Source of the DNA: Oligoflexia bacterium
GTDB lineage: Bacteria; Bdellovibrionota; Bacteriovoracia; Bacteriovoracales; Bacteriovoracaceae
Reading direction: 5' to 3'
DNA length: 64,000 nt
Assembly (NCBI GenBank): GCA_015232355.1
Contig: JADFZW010000004.1
Location: 62,001-126,000, forward strand
A model generated the notes under the pieces. That model saw nothing but the letters and a program-made list of their open reading frames with translations. It was not told the DNA's origin and searched no databases. Numbering within the stretch: the stretch's first letter is position 1; every line of letters starts with the position of its first letter. Below, piece by piece: positions 28,838 through 38,924 of this stretch. The position numbers were made by a program, and so were the translations under genes.

Positions 28838-30202
28838 CTACTTCAAATCTTCAATTATCTTCACAAATCCTTCTAATGGACGCTTAAAATTTCCTCTATT
28901 ATATTTATAATTAAAATCTTGAACAATTTCTCTGATCTTTTCATCATCGATCTTATGATCATAGCAATATAATTTATTAACTAAATTTTCAGCAATTATA
29001 AAAAGACAACAAATTTGTGGGATCTGAGATGCATCCAATCCTCGCGGATATCCTTGTCCATCAGAGGTTTCATGATGATGTAAAACTAAAGTGGCAGCAT
29101 CAGGAGGAATATCTTTTATCTGCTCTACTAAATAATAACCCTCTTGTGGATGTTTTTTTAATTTATCAATTTCTTTCCAAGAAAAATTTTTATGATCAAT
29201 TTCATCTAATCGACCAATTTGAGCAAGTCGTTCATTATCTAAAGCAACATCATGAAGAATAGAGGCCATACTAAGTTTTTGAAGTGTAGCGGTTGTGGCC
29301 CAAGACATCTTTAAGGCCATTAAATTAGTTATATATGAAAGCATTAACGAGTGATCATAGATATAATTTTTTTTATTGGATAATGAAAATTTCTCCATGA
29401 TAACCTTCAAGTGAGGATATTTTTTAACGGTTTGAATATTAGAGACAATCACCTCGTTAAGTGTTTTAACGGTAGCATTATCCATATTCAAATTATGAAT
29501 TAGATCATGAAGAACAATAATTCCCTCCAATTCCCCTTTAATATCATCAACAATAGATGTTTTTGGAGTTTTATATTTTGCATTGACTGTTCCTGAAATA
29601 AATTCACTAAAGGCATAATAGTCATCTTTTTTAATATATAAATATCTTACTCCCTTTGAAACAAACTTTTGCACAAACTCTTGATTGTAAAGTTCATTAG
29701 CATTAATAACTTTTACAATTTTACTTGGAGATAACTTCAAATAGGCATTAGCACATATGTAGTTATGTTCACAAAAAATATTGATATCCACTTTATTAAA
29801 GTCATTAATCTTTTCCTTAGATAATTCTGAAATGGTGGTCTCTATTACTTCAGTATAAAGTGCCTCCATACTAGTACTATCCTCTTTTTCTATTTGAATA
29901 TATTTGTTATATATGTTTAGTTGGTAAAAATCTCTATTTGGTATTTCTCCATTTTTTTTAAAAGCAAACCAAAGTATAGTAATATCTCTTAGATCATTTT
30001 TTATTATAGTAAAGAGTTCTTGAGCATTGTTGTATTTAATATCGTGACCAATAATCAAAACATCAATGTAATCCTTTTCTAACTCTGCTGAAATTAATTG
30101 AACATCAAATGGTTTAACTTTGATTTGACGATTAGATGATATCTTTGGAATTGTAGTTTGTGCATCATTACTTACAATCATAATTTTCATAATTTTTTTC
30201 AT
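28838..30202 (-). CDS. Pseudo-receiver/HD-GYP phosphodiesterase
   Basis: The N-terminal 110 residues resemble a receiver domain but lack the Asp (VLIIGHDIKYN at the expected strand). The HD-GYP domain (about 280-445) is canonical: ILHDVALDNE and HHHETSDGQGYPRGLD. It should degrade c-di-GMP. The upstream region contains a hairpin at 30228-30255. It is a second HD-GYP gene with a degenerate receiver in this window; the other is at 17583-19019. Confidence 0.87.
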   Translation of the reverse strand: MKKIMKIMIVSNDAQTTIPKISSNRQIKVKPFDVQLISAELEKDYIDVLIIGHDIKYNNAQELFTIIKNDLRDITILWFAFKKNGEIPNRDFYQLNIYNKYIQIEKEDSTSMEALYTEVIETTISELSKEKINDFNKVDINIFCEHNYICANAYLKLSPSKIVKVINANELYNQEFVQKFVSKGVRYLYIKKDDYYAFSEFISGTVNAKYKTPKTSIVDDIKGELEGIIVLHDLIHNLNMDNATVKTLNEVIVSNIQTVKKYPHLKVIMEKFSLSNKKNYIYDHSLMLSYITNLMALKMSWATTATLQKLSMASILHDVALDNERLAQIGRLDEIDHKNFSWKEIDKLKKHPQEGYYLVEQIKDIPPDAATLVLHHHETSDGQGYPRGLDASQIPQICCLFIIAENLVNKLYCYDHKIDDEKIREIVQDFNYKYNRGNFKRPLEGFVKIIEDLK

Positions 30203-30227
30203 CCATGGTGTAAATTGTATAAAGTAA

Positions 30228-30255
30228 AATCACTAGCGTTTTCACGCTAGCGATT
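30228..30255. promoter_or_regulatory. 11-bp inverted repeat upstream of the HD-GYP gene
   Basis: AATCACTAGCG pairs with CGCTAGCGATT around a six-base loop, with one A-C mismatch. It lies 26-53 bases upstream of the leftward start at 30202. It could be an operator or an mRNA leader hairpin; no U run follows in the leftward direction. Confidence 0.4.
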
Positions 30256-30364
30256 AATTAAATTATAGCAATTAAAATGATAAGCAACTTTTTGAAGGAA
30301 ATTTTTTCTATACAGCAATTTAACTTAAAGTTGACTTAACTTTATTGTTGATAATTTTATTTTT

Positions 30365-30421
30365 AACCATTTTTATACAGTATCAAAATGGTTACATTTT
30401 TTTTAAATTTTGAGATACTGT
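30365..30421 (+). promoter_or_regulatory. Two mutually exclusive hairpins (attenuator-like) before the ankyrin gene
   Basis: AACCATTTT (30365-30373) pairs perfectly with AAAATGGTT (30385-30393), and an eight-T run follows, like a weak intrinsic terminator. ACAGTATC in its loop (30377-30384) can instead pair with GATACTGT (30414-30421). The second pairing would block the first. Stability is low because of AT content, so the switch idea is inference. Confidence 0.35.
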
Positions 30422-30446
30422 TAAAATAAGAAGACTATAGATAATA

Positions 30447-30463
30447 GGGAGGAACATCATATC
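30447..30463 (+). promoter_or_regulatory. Strong ribosome binding site followed by ATC start
   Basis: GGGAGG (30447-30452) lies 8 bases before an in-frame ATC at 30461. No ATG, GTG or TTG lies in frame near it, and the first ATG (30515) has no ribosome binding site. This decides an AUC start for the ankyrin gene. Confidence 0.5.
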
Positions 30464-31870
30464 TTTTCAGCAGAAATATTTAACAAATATATTTTAGATC
30501 AAAATCTAGATCAGATGAGAGATTATCTGCGAAAAGGTTACGACCTATCATCACAAGATAAGATGGGGATGCCTGCGCTAGTATTTGCTTCCGTACTTGG
30601 ATCTATCGAGATAGTAGATATACTTATCGCTTGTGGTGCCAATGTAAATGTAAAGAATAAACTTGGACAAACAGCTCTAATGATCGCTTCTAAAAATGGT
30701 TATCTAGATATAATCGATCTACTTCATATTAATGGTGCTGATATAGATGAAAGAGATTCAAATGGTTCTACTGCTATAATGTATGCTATTGCAGATACTC
30801 AACTAGATGTTGTAAAATCTCTAATCAGCAAAAATGCTAATCTTGAAATCCAAGATAAGGATGGTCGCAGTGCTCTTCTCTTTGCTCTTCACAGTCTAGA
30901 ACCAGTAGAGCTTGAATCACTTAATATACTAGAAAAAGATTTGGCCAAAGCAAGAGAGGCAAATGATGTTGAGTTAGAAAAAATCAACGAGTTAAAACTT
31001 AAGCGTGAGAAGCGAAAAATAGAACTTAATGAAAAAATACTAGCAATCACCAAAGGAATAACGGAAAAAGGTGTAAATCTAAATCTTCAAGATGATGAAC
31101 AAAAAACTGCTTGCATGTACGCTATAGAAAAAAAACAAATTAATATCGTAGAAGATTTTATAAGCAAAGGAGTAGATTTAACTATTAAAGATAAATCTGG
31201 AATGACCGCCATTGATAAAGCGAAAAATTGTGGAATTAGTTCACTATCACAATTAGTAAATATATCCAATTCACAATCAATTGATATTGGAGATCCCCTT
31301 GCAGGAAATGCAGGATTAGATATTGATCCAAGTACCACAGATATAAGCAATCGAACATTTGGCGATCCTAATAAGAGAAATGAAAAAAATCAAACGCCAC
31401 TAATGATTGCTTCTTATAATGGAGATGCAAAACTTGTAAATGATTTAATCTTCCAAGGAGCAGATGTTAATTTGAAGGATTCGAAAGGTTATACTGCTTT
31501 AATGTTTGCCTCTTCTAAAGGAAATGTAGAAGTAATTGAACTTCTAATGCGACAAAGAGTTTTTCTCGATCAAAAAACCGTTGATGGATATACTGCTCTC
31601 TATTTGGCGATAATTGCAAATCACGCTAGTGTATCTAAAATACTCTATGAAAGAGGTGCAAGAACATCAATAAATTATGATGGGAAAAATCTTCTATCGT
31701 TGGCAGCAATGTATGGTGCTGTAGACTCAGTTAGATTTTTAGTTAAAAAGGGAATGAATCCATACACCAAAGATGTTAGCGGAAAAACAGCAATGGACTA
31801 TGCTGTTCAATACAAGCGAAAAAAAGTAATGTTATTGTTAAAACAACTGGGTAAACATTCAAAAGAATAA
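30461..31870 (+). CDS. Ankyrin-repeat protein
   Basis: From the likely ATC start the product has 469 residues; from the first ATG (30515) 451. About nine ankyrin repeats are visible, with repeated units such as GQTALMIASKNGYLDIIDLL and GYTALMFASSKGNVEVIELL. A charged helical insert (about residues 145-190) splits the array into two blocks. Ankyrin arrays bind proteins; the partner is unknown. No signal peptide is seen. It is followed after 25 bases by the CheX-like gene, suggesting a shared operon. Confidence 0.85.
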   Translation: MFSAEIFNKYILDQNLDQMRDYLRKGYDLSSQDKMGMPALVFASVLGSIEIVDILIACGANVNVKNKLGQTALMIASKNGYLDIIDLLHINGADIDERDSNGSTAIMYAIADTQLDVVKSLISKNANLEIQDKDGRSALLFALHSLEPVELESLNILEKDLAKAREANDVELEKINELKLKREKRKIELNEKILAITKGITEKGVNLNLQDDEQKTACMYAIEKKQINIVEDFISKGVDLTIKDKSGMTAIDKAKNCGISSLSQLVNISNSQSIDIGDPLAGNAGLDIDPSTTDISNRTFGDPNKRNEKNQTPLMIASYNGDAKLVNDLIFQGADVNLKDSKGYTALMFASSKGNVEVIELLMRQRVFLDQKTVDGYTALYLAIIANHASVSKILYERGARTSINYDGKNLLSLAAMYGAVDSVRFLVKKGMNPYTKDVSGKTAMDYAVQYKRKKVMLLLKQLGKHSKE

Positions 31871-31895
31871 AATATACAAGACTGAATAGAAAGAT

Positions 31896-32780
31896 ATGAA
31901 TAGCAAGATTTACAAAAAAACCAAACATAACGATTTTATCTTAATCCACTTAATTGGTTCTGAATTACCTCAATCAGTTCCAGAAGAGTTTATTGATTGG
32001 GTAAAAGAAATTTTGCAAAGTCCATTTCATGTAATCGTAAATTGTTTTGTGCCTGAATATGTGCCGATGACTTGGTTTGGTCTCTTTTCAATATTAACTT
32101 CACAATTAAATGATACTGATAAAAAATTTTCCCTCATCTATGTCTCTCCCAAACTAATTGAAAGTTGTTCCCATACCGATTTTAAAGTCTTTCAAATCAA
32201 GAGTAGTTTGCGAGAAGCAATTGCTGATTTATATAATGCTCGCACTACTAAAACTCCAATGACAACCATGCGTGCATTTGTAAAATCAATTATAAGTACT
32301 CTATTTATCCAAGTTAATACCCCATTGATTAGACAAAAAGCATATGTAAAAAGAAAAGCAAGCGATGTTGCCAAACTAAATGGTGATATCTCCGGATGGG
32401 TTTTAGTACAATCCGAAGAGTACTTTTATTATTTAGCTATTAGTTGTAGTGAACAGACTTTTTTAAAATTAATGTCAGCAATGCTTGCTGAAGATTATTT
32501 TGAAATATCAAAAGAGATAATTAATGGATTACCTGAAATCGTCAATATAGTTTTGGGTCAAGTAAAAAAAACCTTAGCATCAGCATCTAAAATATCATAC
32601 TCAATTCCTCAAGTTCATCGTGGCCATCAAGCTCCAAATAAGGAGATTACCTTTAAAGATCAAAAAATCACCTCTTTTAAGGGAGGGGAAACTATCGTTA
32701 TTCCATTTCAATCAAATAAAGGTGAAGTTTACATCGAATTGTGGTACTTGAAAGAATATGAAGAGTATTTATTACGATAG
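31896..32780 (+). CDS. STAS-like/CheX-like two-domain protein
   Basis: Residues 1-125 resemble a STAS or anti-sigma-factor-antagonist fold (alternating strands and helices, no clear Ser phosphosite). Residues 130-290 resemble CheX/CheC-type phosphatases: INGLPEIVNIVLGQVKKTL corresponds to the ExxN motif helix (E and N separated by two residues) that dephosphorylates receiver proteins. It may therefore reset a receiver in this region. The EamA-type transporter gene begins six bases after it. Confidence 0.6.
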   Translation: MNSKIYKKTKHNDFILIHLIGSELPQSVPEEFIDWVKEILQSPFHVIVNCFVPEYVPMTWFGLFSILTSQLNDTDKKFSLIYVSPKLIESCSHTDFKVFQIKSSLREAIADLYNARTTKTPMTTMRAFVKSIISTLFIQVNTPLIRQKAYVKRKASDVAKLNGDISGWVLVQSEEYFYYLAISCSEQTFLKLMSAMLAEDYFEISKEIINGLPEIVNIVLGQVKKTLASASKISYSIPQVHRGHQAPNKEITFKDQKITSFKGGETIVIPFQSNKGEVYIELWYLKEYEEYLLR

Positions 32781-32786
32781 GATTTT

Positions 32787-33674
32787 ATGTTTAAAATTTA
32801 TTTTGCTTTAACTATTTCCATTGCCAGTATATCTATGGCCGGAAGTTTAGTGCGACTTTGTGGAGCACATCCATTTATAATCGCTTTTTATCGACTACTG
32901 TTTGCACTAATTCTGCTCTTTCCAATTTTTCTTCCCAAATTTTTAAAATCATATAAAAGTATTCCTGCTAAAATATATTTTAAAATTGCTTTAATGGGAA
33001 TCTTCTTTGTTCTTCACTTCTATGGTTGGTTTTATGCTATCTATATGACCAAAGTAGCAAATGCAACTATTGCTTTTGCTACCAATCCCATTTTTATCGC
33101 TTTAGGAGCATATCTCTTCTTAAAAGAAAAACTCGATAAATTTATTTGGATCTCCATTATTATGGGAATAATCGGAGTAACCGTTTTAGGATCTGAGGAT
33201 CTTTCACTCTCTCCAAAATCTTTTTATGGTGATTTATTATCTGTTATTGCAGGAATGATTTTTGCTACCTATTTTTTAATTGGTAAAAGTTTACGAGATA
33301 ACTCCTCTAATAATGCTAATAATGTTAATATAGATAACACTGTTCTAATGTATCTGGTTTACTTCTTTGCTTTAATTGTTGCATCTATCGTAGTCTTTGT
33401 TGCTAAATCACCAATATTGGAAATTAATCAGAGAGAATTTTATACTTTAGTTGCACTAACCATCTTTCCCACCATTTTAGGACACGCACTACTTATTTAT
33501 GCATTAAAGGAGATGAAAGCATCTATAGTTTCGGCCGCAACTTTTGTTGAACCAATAGTTGCAGGAATTGCAGCTTATTTTCTATTTGCAGAACCATTTA
33601 CCGTAAAAATTGCTATTGGATATATACTAATTATATCTGGACTCTCTCTTCTTATCTTTAGTAATAAAAAATAA
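32787..33674 (+). CDS. EamA/DMT family transporter
   Basis: Ten transmembrane helices in two five-helix halves are visible, with the typical RLCGAHPFIIAFYRLLFA opening and GLFFVLHFYGWFYAI-like second helix. DMT members export or import metabolites such as amino acids. No substrate-specific motif is recognised. It is the last gene of the ankyrin-CheX-transporter group. Confidence 0.85.
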   Translation: MFKIYFALTISIASISMAGSLVRLCGAHPFIIAFYRLLFALILLFPIFLPKFLKSYKSIPAKIYFKIALMGIFFVLHFYGWFYAIYMTKVANATIAFATNPIFIALGAYLFLKEKLDKFIWISIIMGIIGVTVLGSEDLSLSPKSFYGDLLSVIAGMIFATYFLIGKSLRDNSSNNANNVNIDNTVLMYLVYFFALIVASIVVFVAKSPILEINQREFYTLVALTIFPTILGHALLIYALKEMKASIVSAATFVEPIVAGIAAYFLFAEPFTVKIAIGYILIISGLSLLIFSNKK

Positions 33675-33699
33675 CTAGTTACTATTTATTGGTTATTGA

Positions 33700-34893
33700 T
33701 CATTCGTCCTTTTTTATTCTTGGAACCTTAATTGTAAAAGTTGTTCCTATATTAAGAGTAGAATTTACTTTAATATCACCTTTCATTTTATCAACAATTG
33801 ATCTTACAATATCTAATCCAAGACCTGTACCCTTACCTACACCTTTAGTAGTAAAAAACTTTTTAAAGAGTTTTTTTAAATTCTCATCCGTAATACCTTG
33901 ACCATTATCACTTACATCTACCAAAATATAATCATCTTCTACTTTCGTTCTCAGTGTTATTTTTTTATTCTCTCTTCCATCCATTGCATCCTTAGCATTT
34001 GAAAGTAAATTTATTATAACCTGTTGTAGTTGACCTACATTACCCATAACTTCCACATTGGGATCTTTCATATCAAATTCTGTCATTAGTTCGATATGTT
34101 CTTTCTTATAAAGAAATGATACCAAATCAATTGAACCCTGAATGGTTTCATGTAACTTAATCGGTACAGTATGATCTTCATCCATTCTCACATAGGTCTT
34201 TAATCCTATTACTATTTTTTTAATCGCTTCACATGCATGCTCTAATTTTAAAAAGGTTTTTTCATAATATTCATCTGTCTTATTTTTTTTAGGAAATTCA
34301 GTTCGTAACATCTGAATATATCCATTTAAAATAGTTAGCGGATTATTTATTTCATGGGCCACTCCAGCAGTAATCATCCCAATAGATGCTAATTTATCAG
34401 TTTGTAATAGTTGACGATGGGCCTCTTGCAATTCAACAAATTGATTTTTTAGCTCTAAATATTGTTTTACAACCATATTATTATTTTCTCGCAGACGATG
34501 ATCGAAAGTTAAGGCAACATTATATAATGCTTCTGGTGAACTCTTTATAAATGAATCAAATGTCTGTGAATGCAATTCAAAGACTTCTGCATTTTCAATC
34601 ACGCTAGCAGAGGCATTTCTTGTCTTCTTTTCTAGTAAAGACATCTCACCAAAATAATCACCAGCTTTCAATGTGGCCAAAACAACTTCACTTTTAGTGA
34701 TTTTAATCTTTCCTGAATTAATAAAAAACATTGATTCCGAGATACTCTCTTCGCTACAAATTATCTCATTTGCCTCAAATGAATATAACTTTATTTCTTT
34801 AGCAATTAACTCCAGTTTATGATCGGAAAGTTGATTAATTAGAGCAAATTTTTTTAATAATGACCAATCAAAATTTTTTATCTCTTTAGGCAT
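33700..34893 (-). CDS. Cyclic-nucleotide-binding-domain histidine kinase
   Basis: The N-terminal 130 residues form a cNMP-binding fold (GDYFGEMSLLEKKTRNASA holds the phosphate-binding cassette). A short linker leads to HisKA with AGVAHEINNPLTILNG (His about 183) and a HATPase domain with NLLSNAKDAM, VSDNGQGI and GKGTGLGL. All motifs are intact and there is no membrane span. A cyclic nucleotide could control autophosphorylation. It converges on the EamA gene. Confidence 0.92.
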   Translation of the reverse strand: MPKEIKNFDWSLLKKFALINQLSDHKLELIAKEIKLYSFEANEIICSEESISESMFFINSGKIKITKSEVVLATLKAGDYFGEMSLLEKKTRNASASVIENAEVFELHSQTFDSFIKSSPEALYNVALTFDHRLRENNNMVVKQYLELKNQFVELQEAHRQLLQTDKLASIGMITAGVAHEINNPLTILNGYIQMLRTEFPKKNKTDEYYEKTFLKLEHACEAIKKIVIGLKTYVRMDEDHTVPIKLHETIQGSIDLVSFLYKKEHIELMTEFDMKDPNVEVMGNVGQLQQVIINLLSNAKDAMDGRENKKITLRTKVEDDYILVDVSDNGQGITDENLKKLFKKFFTTKGVGKGTGLGLDIVRSIVDKMKGDIKVNSTLNIGTTFTIKVPRIKKDE

Positions 34894-35031
34894 AATCTAT
34901 CCTTTATTTAAGGAGCAGTTAAAAATTTGTATGAATTTTTGATATCTATACTCATGTATAATTTTATTCTACTTTCCAATTATATTCAAATAATTATTTA
35001 TTTCTTATCTTCTGTCATATAATATTTTCTA

Positions 35032-38000
35032 ATGTTGAGAGCAAAGCATTTTCTGGTCAAAAATTTTCACATTTATTTAATACTTTTTTTCTTTGGATTC
35101 TTTCCAATCACATCTCAGACTATACTTTTTAGAGAGTTTCTCTGCTCATATAATGGTAATGAACTTGGCATTTCTGTTTTTTATTTTTCTTGGTTATTTT
35201 GGATATTAATTGGAACGCTAATTCCAAAACTAATTTTAAAATTAATACAAACAAAACACTCGGAAAAATTTCCTATTAGTTCACTTCTTGCACTTTATAT
35301 TCCTCTATTCATATTTCAATGGTGGTTAGTAATAAATATCAAATCTTTTGCTGGTATCTTTGGCCACCAACTCTTTCCTACCGATACACTTATTATTTGT
35401 ACTTTATTATTTAATATACCATTAAGCATTTTTAACGGAATAATGTTTCCAATAATAAATAGTAGCGTAACTAAAAATCTCGAAGGACAAAAAGGCCAAA
35501 ACAATTTTTCAACAACAAACATAACATGGATATTTGAGGCATTTGGTGCCTTCGCTGCTGGAATTTTATCCACATCTTTTTATTTATTAGATTTGCATAA
35601 TTTCCATATTTTCATTCTTAGTTCCATTGGACTCTTATTTGCAATATTTTTGTATAACTTTAGAACAAAAAACAAAATTGAAAATTTTATTTTCTCAATT
35701 TCTCTTCCACTTGTAATTTTAATATTCGTTTTTTATATTAGCAGCACAATCTCATCCAAAGATTTTTTTATCTATAAAAAAAATCTTATTGCAAGTAATG
35801 CAACTTTTGTTGATTCCTTTAGTAATAATTCAGGAGAAACATTTACTGCCAAAATGGATGGTAAATTTCTCGTTTTCCACAATGGTCAACTGATTGAAAC
35901 TATCCCTAACGATGACAATAAGATTTATCAACTTTTAATGATGGTAATGATGGTAAATCATCAAGCAATAAATAAAAAAATCTTAATTATTGGGGAAAAT
36001 GCCTCACTTGCATCTGAACTTAAAAATAATGATATCTATCTATACTCACCTATCGATAAATACTACTCAAATATCTCTACAGTTTCAAATTTCAAGAACC
36101 TCAATATCCATATAATTGATAAACCTTTAACTCAATTTTTAAGTACTACAAAAGAGAGCTTTGATGTTGTTTTGATTTTAAGTGGTGATCCTATCACTAC
36201 ACTGCAAAGTAATCTATTATCAGATGATTTCTTGAAAATACTAAAAAATCATTTGAATAACAATGCTATCGTACTAACTAAGTATACTGGTATAGAAAAT
36301 TACCAAGATAAAGAGTTGATCGCTCTAGGCAGAGTAATCTATAAAACATTTAAACAAAATTTTCAAAATGTATTAATAAAACCAGGACGAGAGACAATTT
36401 TACTTTCCAGCGATTCCTTCTATCCAACTGATGATGCCCTCACATTATCTAATCGTTTAAACTCTATTAACATATCTAAAAATATCTTTTTTACTCTTTT
36501 TCCAAGAGATCGAATAGATGAATTACAAAAACTCTATAATGATAACAACAATCAACATTATCCCTATATAAATACAAAAGAAAAACCTATCTCTTACTCT
36601 CTTTCTTTGCTTTTACTTAGTAAATACTCCTCGACCACCTCTCAAAATTTAAATCTTGGAAAACTTTTCGATAAACTTGTGGCCATAGATTTCAAGCTAG
36701 TTGCTCTAAATATTATCATCTTTTTTATAATACTTTTAATCTTTTACTTTCGAGAATTTCACAATCATCAATATTTAAAAACAAACTCTAGTTCTCATTT
36801 CTCTTCTGATCTTTTTAGTGAAAAGCTAATTATCTTTATCAGTGGTTTTGCAGCAATGTCACTTAACATCTCTTTGCTCTACTACTTTAGCGCCAATTTT
36901 TATTCAATCTCAACTTATATTGGACTCTTAACTGCTACATTTATGTTTGCAATCGCATTTGCTCCTCTATCTTTCGAAGCTCTCAAGCGACACTATAGAT
37001 TCAATAATTCTGCCACTCTCTTACTATTTACCCAACTTATTCTAGCAATATTCTCCTTTTCCATCTCATTTTTTATAATTGATGTTAATCATCCAATTTA
37101 CTTTATTCTACTAACCTTTATTGTAGGATCCCTTTGTGGAATTTTAATATTTATTGCCAATAATTTAATTCAAAATAAAAACAAAAATTCTTTTATCAAT
37201 GCTATTTATTTTACTTCTTCAGATTATTTTGGAAGTATAATTGGCGCAAGTATTACTGGCCTTTTTTTTATTCCATTTATTGGACCTAAATCAACTTTAA
37301 TTATAATCTCACTCATTTTACTCACTCCTCTTCCTTTTATTTTTGCAATTATTTTTAATAACAAAGATAATCATAACCAGAAGCAACCATCTAATCTGAA
37401 AATTTTTTCTTATTTTATTATTTGGGTAGTGCTGGCCCTCTCTATAAGCTGTTATCAACTAAAAAAATTCTCGCAACAACAACAACAAAATAGCAATTTA
37501 CTTAATAGTCTTAATAGTAAAGATTATGTTTCAAATATTTCAGGTTATGGGGGGCCAATAAATCTTTTACTAGAAATCGACTCTCAAGGCACACTACTAA
37601 GCTATAAAGTGCTCGAACATAATGAGAGCGACAACTATTTTTCTAAAGCACTAGAATGGTTTAATTCCCTTATCGGAAAAAAAATATTAAGTGTTGATAT
37701 CAATACTGTTCAAAATATTGATGCCATCACAGGAGCTACTATTTCTTCTAAAGCACTACTGGCAACTGCACAAATCACCGCCCAAAAATCTTTATCCTCA
37801 AATATTACAAAAAAACAAAATTTGAATTTAAATGCTCAAATAATATATTTGTTAATCGCAACCATAATCTCTTTATTTTTAATGTTTAATAAAAATATCA
37901 AAATAAGAATCATATTCATTATTTTAAATCTTGCAATCGGAGGAATAATTCTCAATATTCCCTACTCCAGTGAACAAATTTCAAATTTATTATTTATAAA

Positions 38001-38805
38001 TATTCCCTCAACTCATCTATCTATAGTCTTTATTTTAGGATTTTTAATTCCATCATTAGTATTTATTTTTGGAAATTTTTATTGCGGACAAATGTGTCCA
38101 CTAGGATTATTACAAGAGTTGCTGGAAATATCTCTACGTAAACCACTACTAAAACATTTTAAATTATCTTCTAACGATTTTAATATCGATCACCCAAACA
38201 TTCATCATATTTATAAGAATATCAAATATTTCTTTTTCTTATTTATAGCTCTAACTATATTAATAACCCAAGATAAAAATATTTTAAAATTAGACCCTCT
38301 ACTTTCTATTTTTTCTCTATCTCTACCAACACTTTTAATAATCATTATTTCATTAAGTTTACTTTTATCAATTTTCTTTCCAAGATTTTGGTGTATCTAT
38401 TTTTGTCCTAGCGGTGGATTTCTTAACATAATTGCATCTATTAAACCTTTAAATAAGCTATTCCCCAAAAAAATTTATTCTCGTTGTATCTATACAGTTA
38501 AAAATATAAAACAATTAGGTTGCATTGAATGTAATCGTTGTTGGATGGATTCAGGTTCTACTGCCAGTAATAAAGAAAAATTTATTATTAATACTTTATT
38601 TCATATCTCAGTATTAAGCATTCTGCTGCTTCTCTTAGTCCATATATATAATCTTAATTTCCAATCTAATAAACAAATATCAACTACCGCAGTTAAATTA
38701 CACCAAGATCTGCAAATGCGAACAATAGATAAACAAAAAATAAAAATACTAATTAAAGAAAATAAACTCTCCTCTCAAAAAGCACTTTACTGGAGCACAC
38801 ACTAA
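35032..38805 (+). CDS. Membrane fusion: spermidine-synthase-like, FMN-binding and NapH/NosR-type iron-sulfur domains
   Basis: The 1257-residue protein runs: seven-helix module (1-230, with LFREFLCSYNGNELG, the pattern of spermidine-synthase membrane domains), degenerate Rossmann region (about 280-480), second multi-helix module (about 590-790), an FMN-binding domain (about 815-920) with the flavinylation motif TGATISS at 900-906, four to five helices, and NapH/NosR-like CGQMCP (Cys1018, 1022), CIYFCP (1121, 1125) and CIECNRC (1164, 1167, 1170). It likely moves electrons across the membrane through a covalent flavin and iron-sulfur clusters. Donor and acceptor are unknown. Confidence 0.75.
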   Translation: MLRAKHFLVKNFHIYLILFFFGFFPITSQTILFREFLCSYNGNELGISVFYFSWLFWILIGTLIPKLILKLIQTKHSEKFPISSLLALYIPLFIFQWWLVINIKSFAGIFGHQLFPTDTLIICTLLFNIPLSIFNGIMFPIINSSVTKNLEGQKGQNNFSTTNITWIFEAFGAFAAGILSTSFYLLDLHNFHIFILSSIGLLFAIFLYNFRTKNKIENFIFSISLPLVILIFVFYISSTISSKDFFIYKKNLIASNATFVDSFSNNSGETFTAKMDGKFLVFHNGQLIETIPNDDNKIYQLLMMVMMVNHQAINKKILIIGENASLASELKNNDIYLYSPIDKYYSNISTVSNFKNLNIHIIDKPLTQFLSTTKESFDVVLILSGDPITTLQSNLLSDDFLKILKNHLNNNAIVLTKYTGIENYQDKELIALGRVIYKTFKQNFQNVLIKPGRETILLSSDSFYPTDDALTLSNRLNSINISKNIFFTLFPRDRIDELQKLYNDNNNQHYPYINTKEKPISYSLSLLLLSKYSSTTSQNLNLGKLFDKLVAIDFKLVALNIIIFFIILLIFYFREFHNHQYLKTNSSSHFSSDLFSEKLIIFISGFAAMSLNISLLYYFSANFYSISTYIGLLTATFMFAIAFAPLSFEALKRHYRFNNSATLLLFTQLILAIFSFSISFFIIDVNHPIYFILLTFIVGSLCGILIFIANNLIQNKNKNSFINAIYFTSSDYFGSIIGASITGLFFIPFIGPKSTLIIISLILLTPLPFIFAIIFNNKDNHNQKQPSNLKIFSYFIIWVVLALSISCYQLKKFSQQQQQNSNLLNSLNSKDYVSNISGYGGPINLLLEIDSQGTLLSYKVLEHNESDNYFSKALEWFNSLIGKKILSVDINTVQNIDAITGATISSKALLATAQITAQKSLSSNITKKQNLNLNAQIIYLLIATIISLFLMFNKNIKIRIIFIILNLAIGGIILNIPYSSEQISNLLFINIPSTHLSIVFILGFLIPSLVFIFGNFYCGQMCPLGLLQELLEISLRKPLLKHFKLSSNDFNIDHPNIHHIYKNIKYFFFLFIALTILITQDKNILKLDPLLSIFSLSLPTLLIIIISLSLLLSIFFPRFWCIYFCPSGGFLNIIASIKPLNKLFPKKIYSRCIYTVKNIKQLGCIECNRCWMDSGSTASNKEKFIINTLFHISVLSILLLLLVHIYNLNFQSNKQISTTAVKLHQDLQMRTIDKQKIKILIKENKLSSQKALYWSTH

Positions 38806-38924
38806 AAATTATTTATAAGAATCTTCGGCAAATTCGTGGTCAACCACACAGTAATAAAAAAACTTAAAGAAAAAAAATCAAATATCCGACAGGATTAAAT
38901 AGGAATATACAGGAGATTTATATT

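Noticed and set aside
38836..38847. GTGGTCAACCAC as a terminator
   Set aside because: The two-base centre cannot form a good loop and no T run follows directly.
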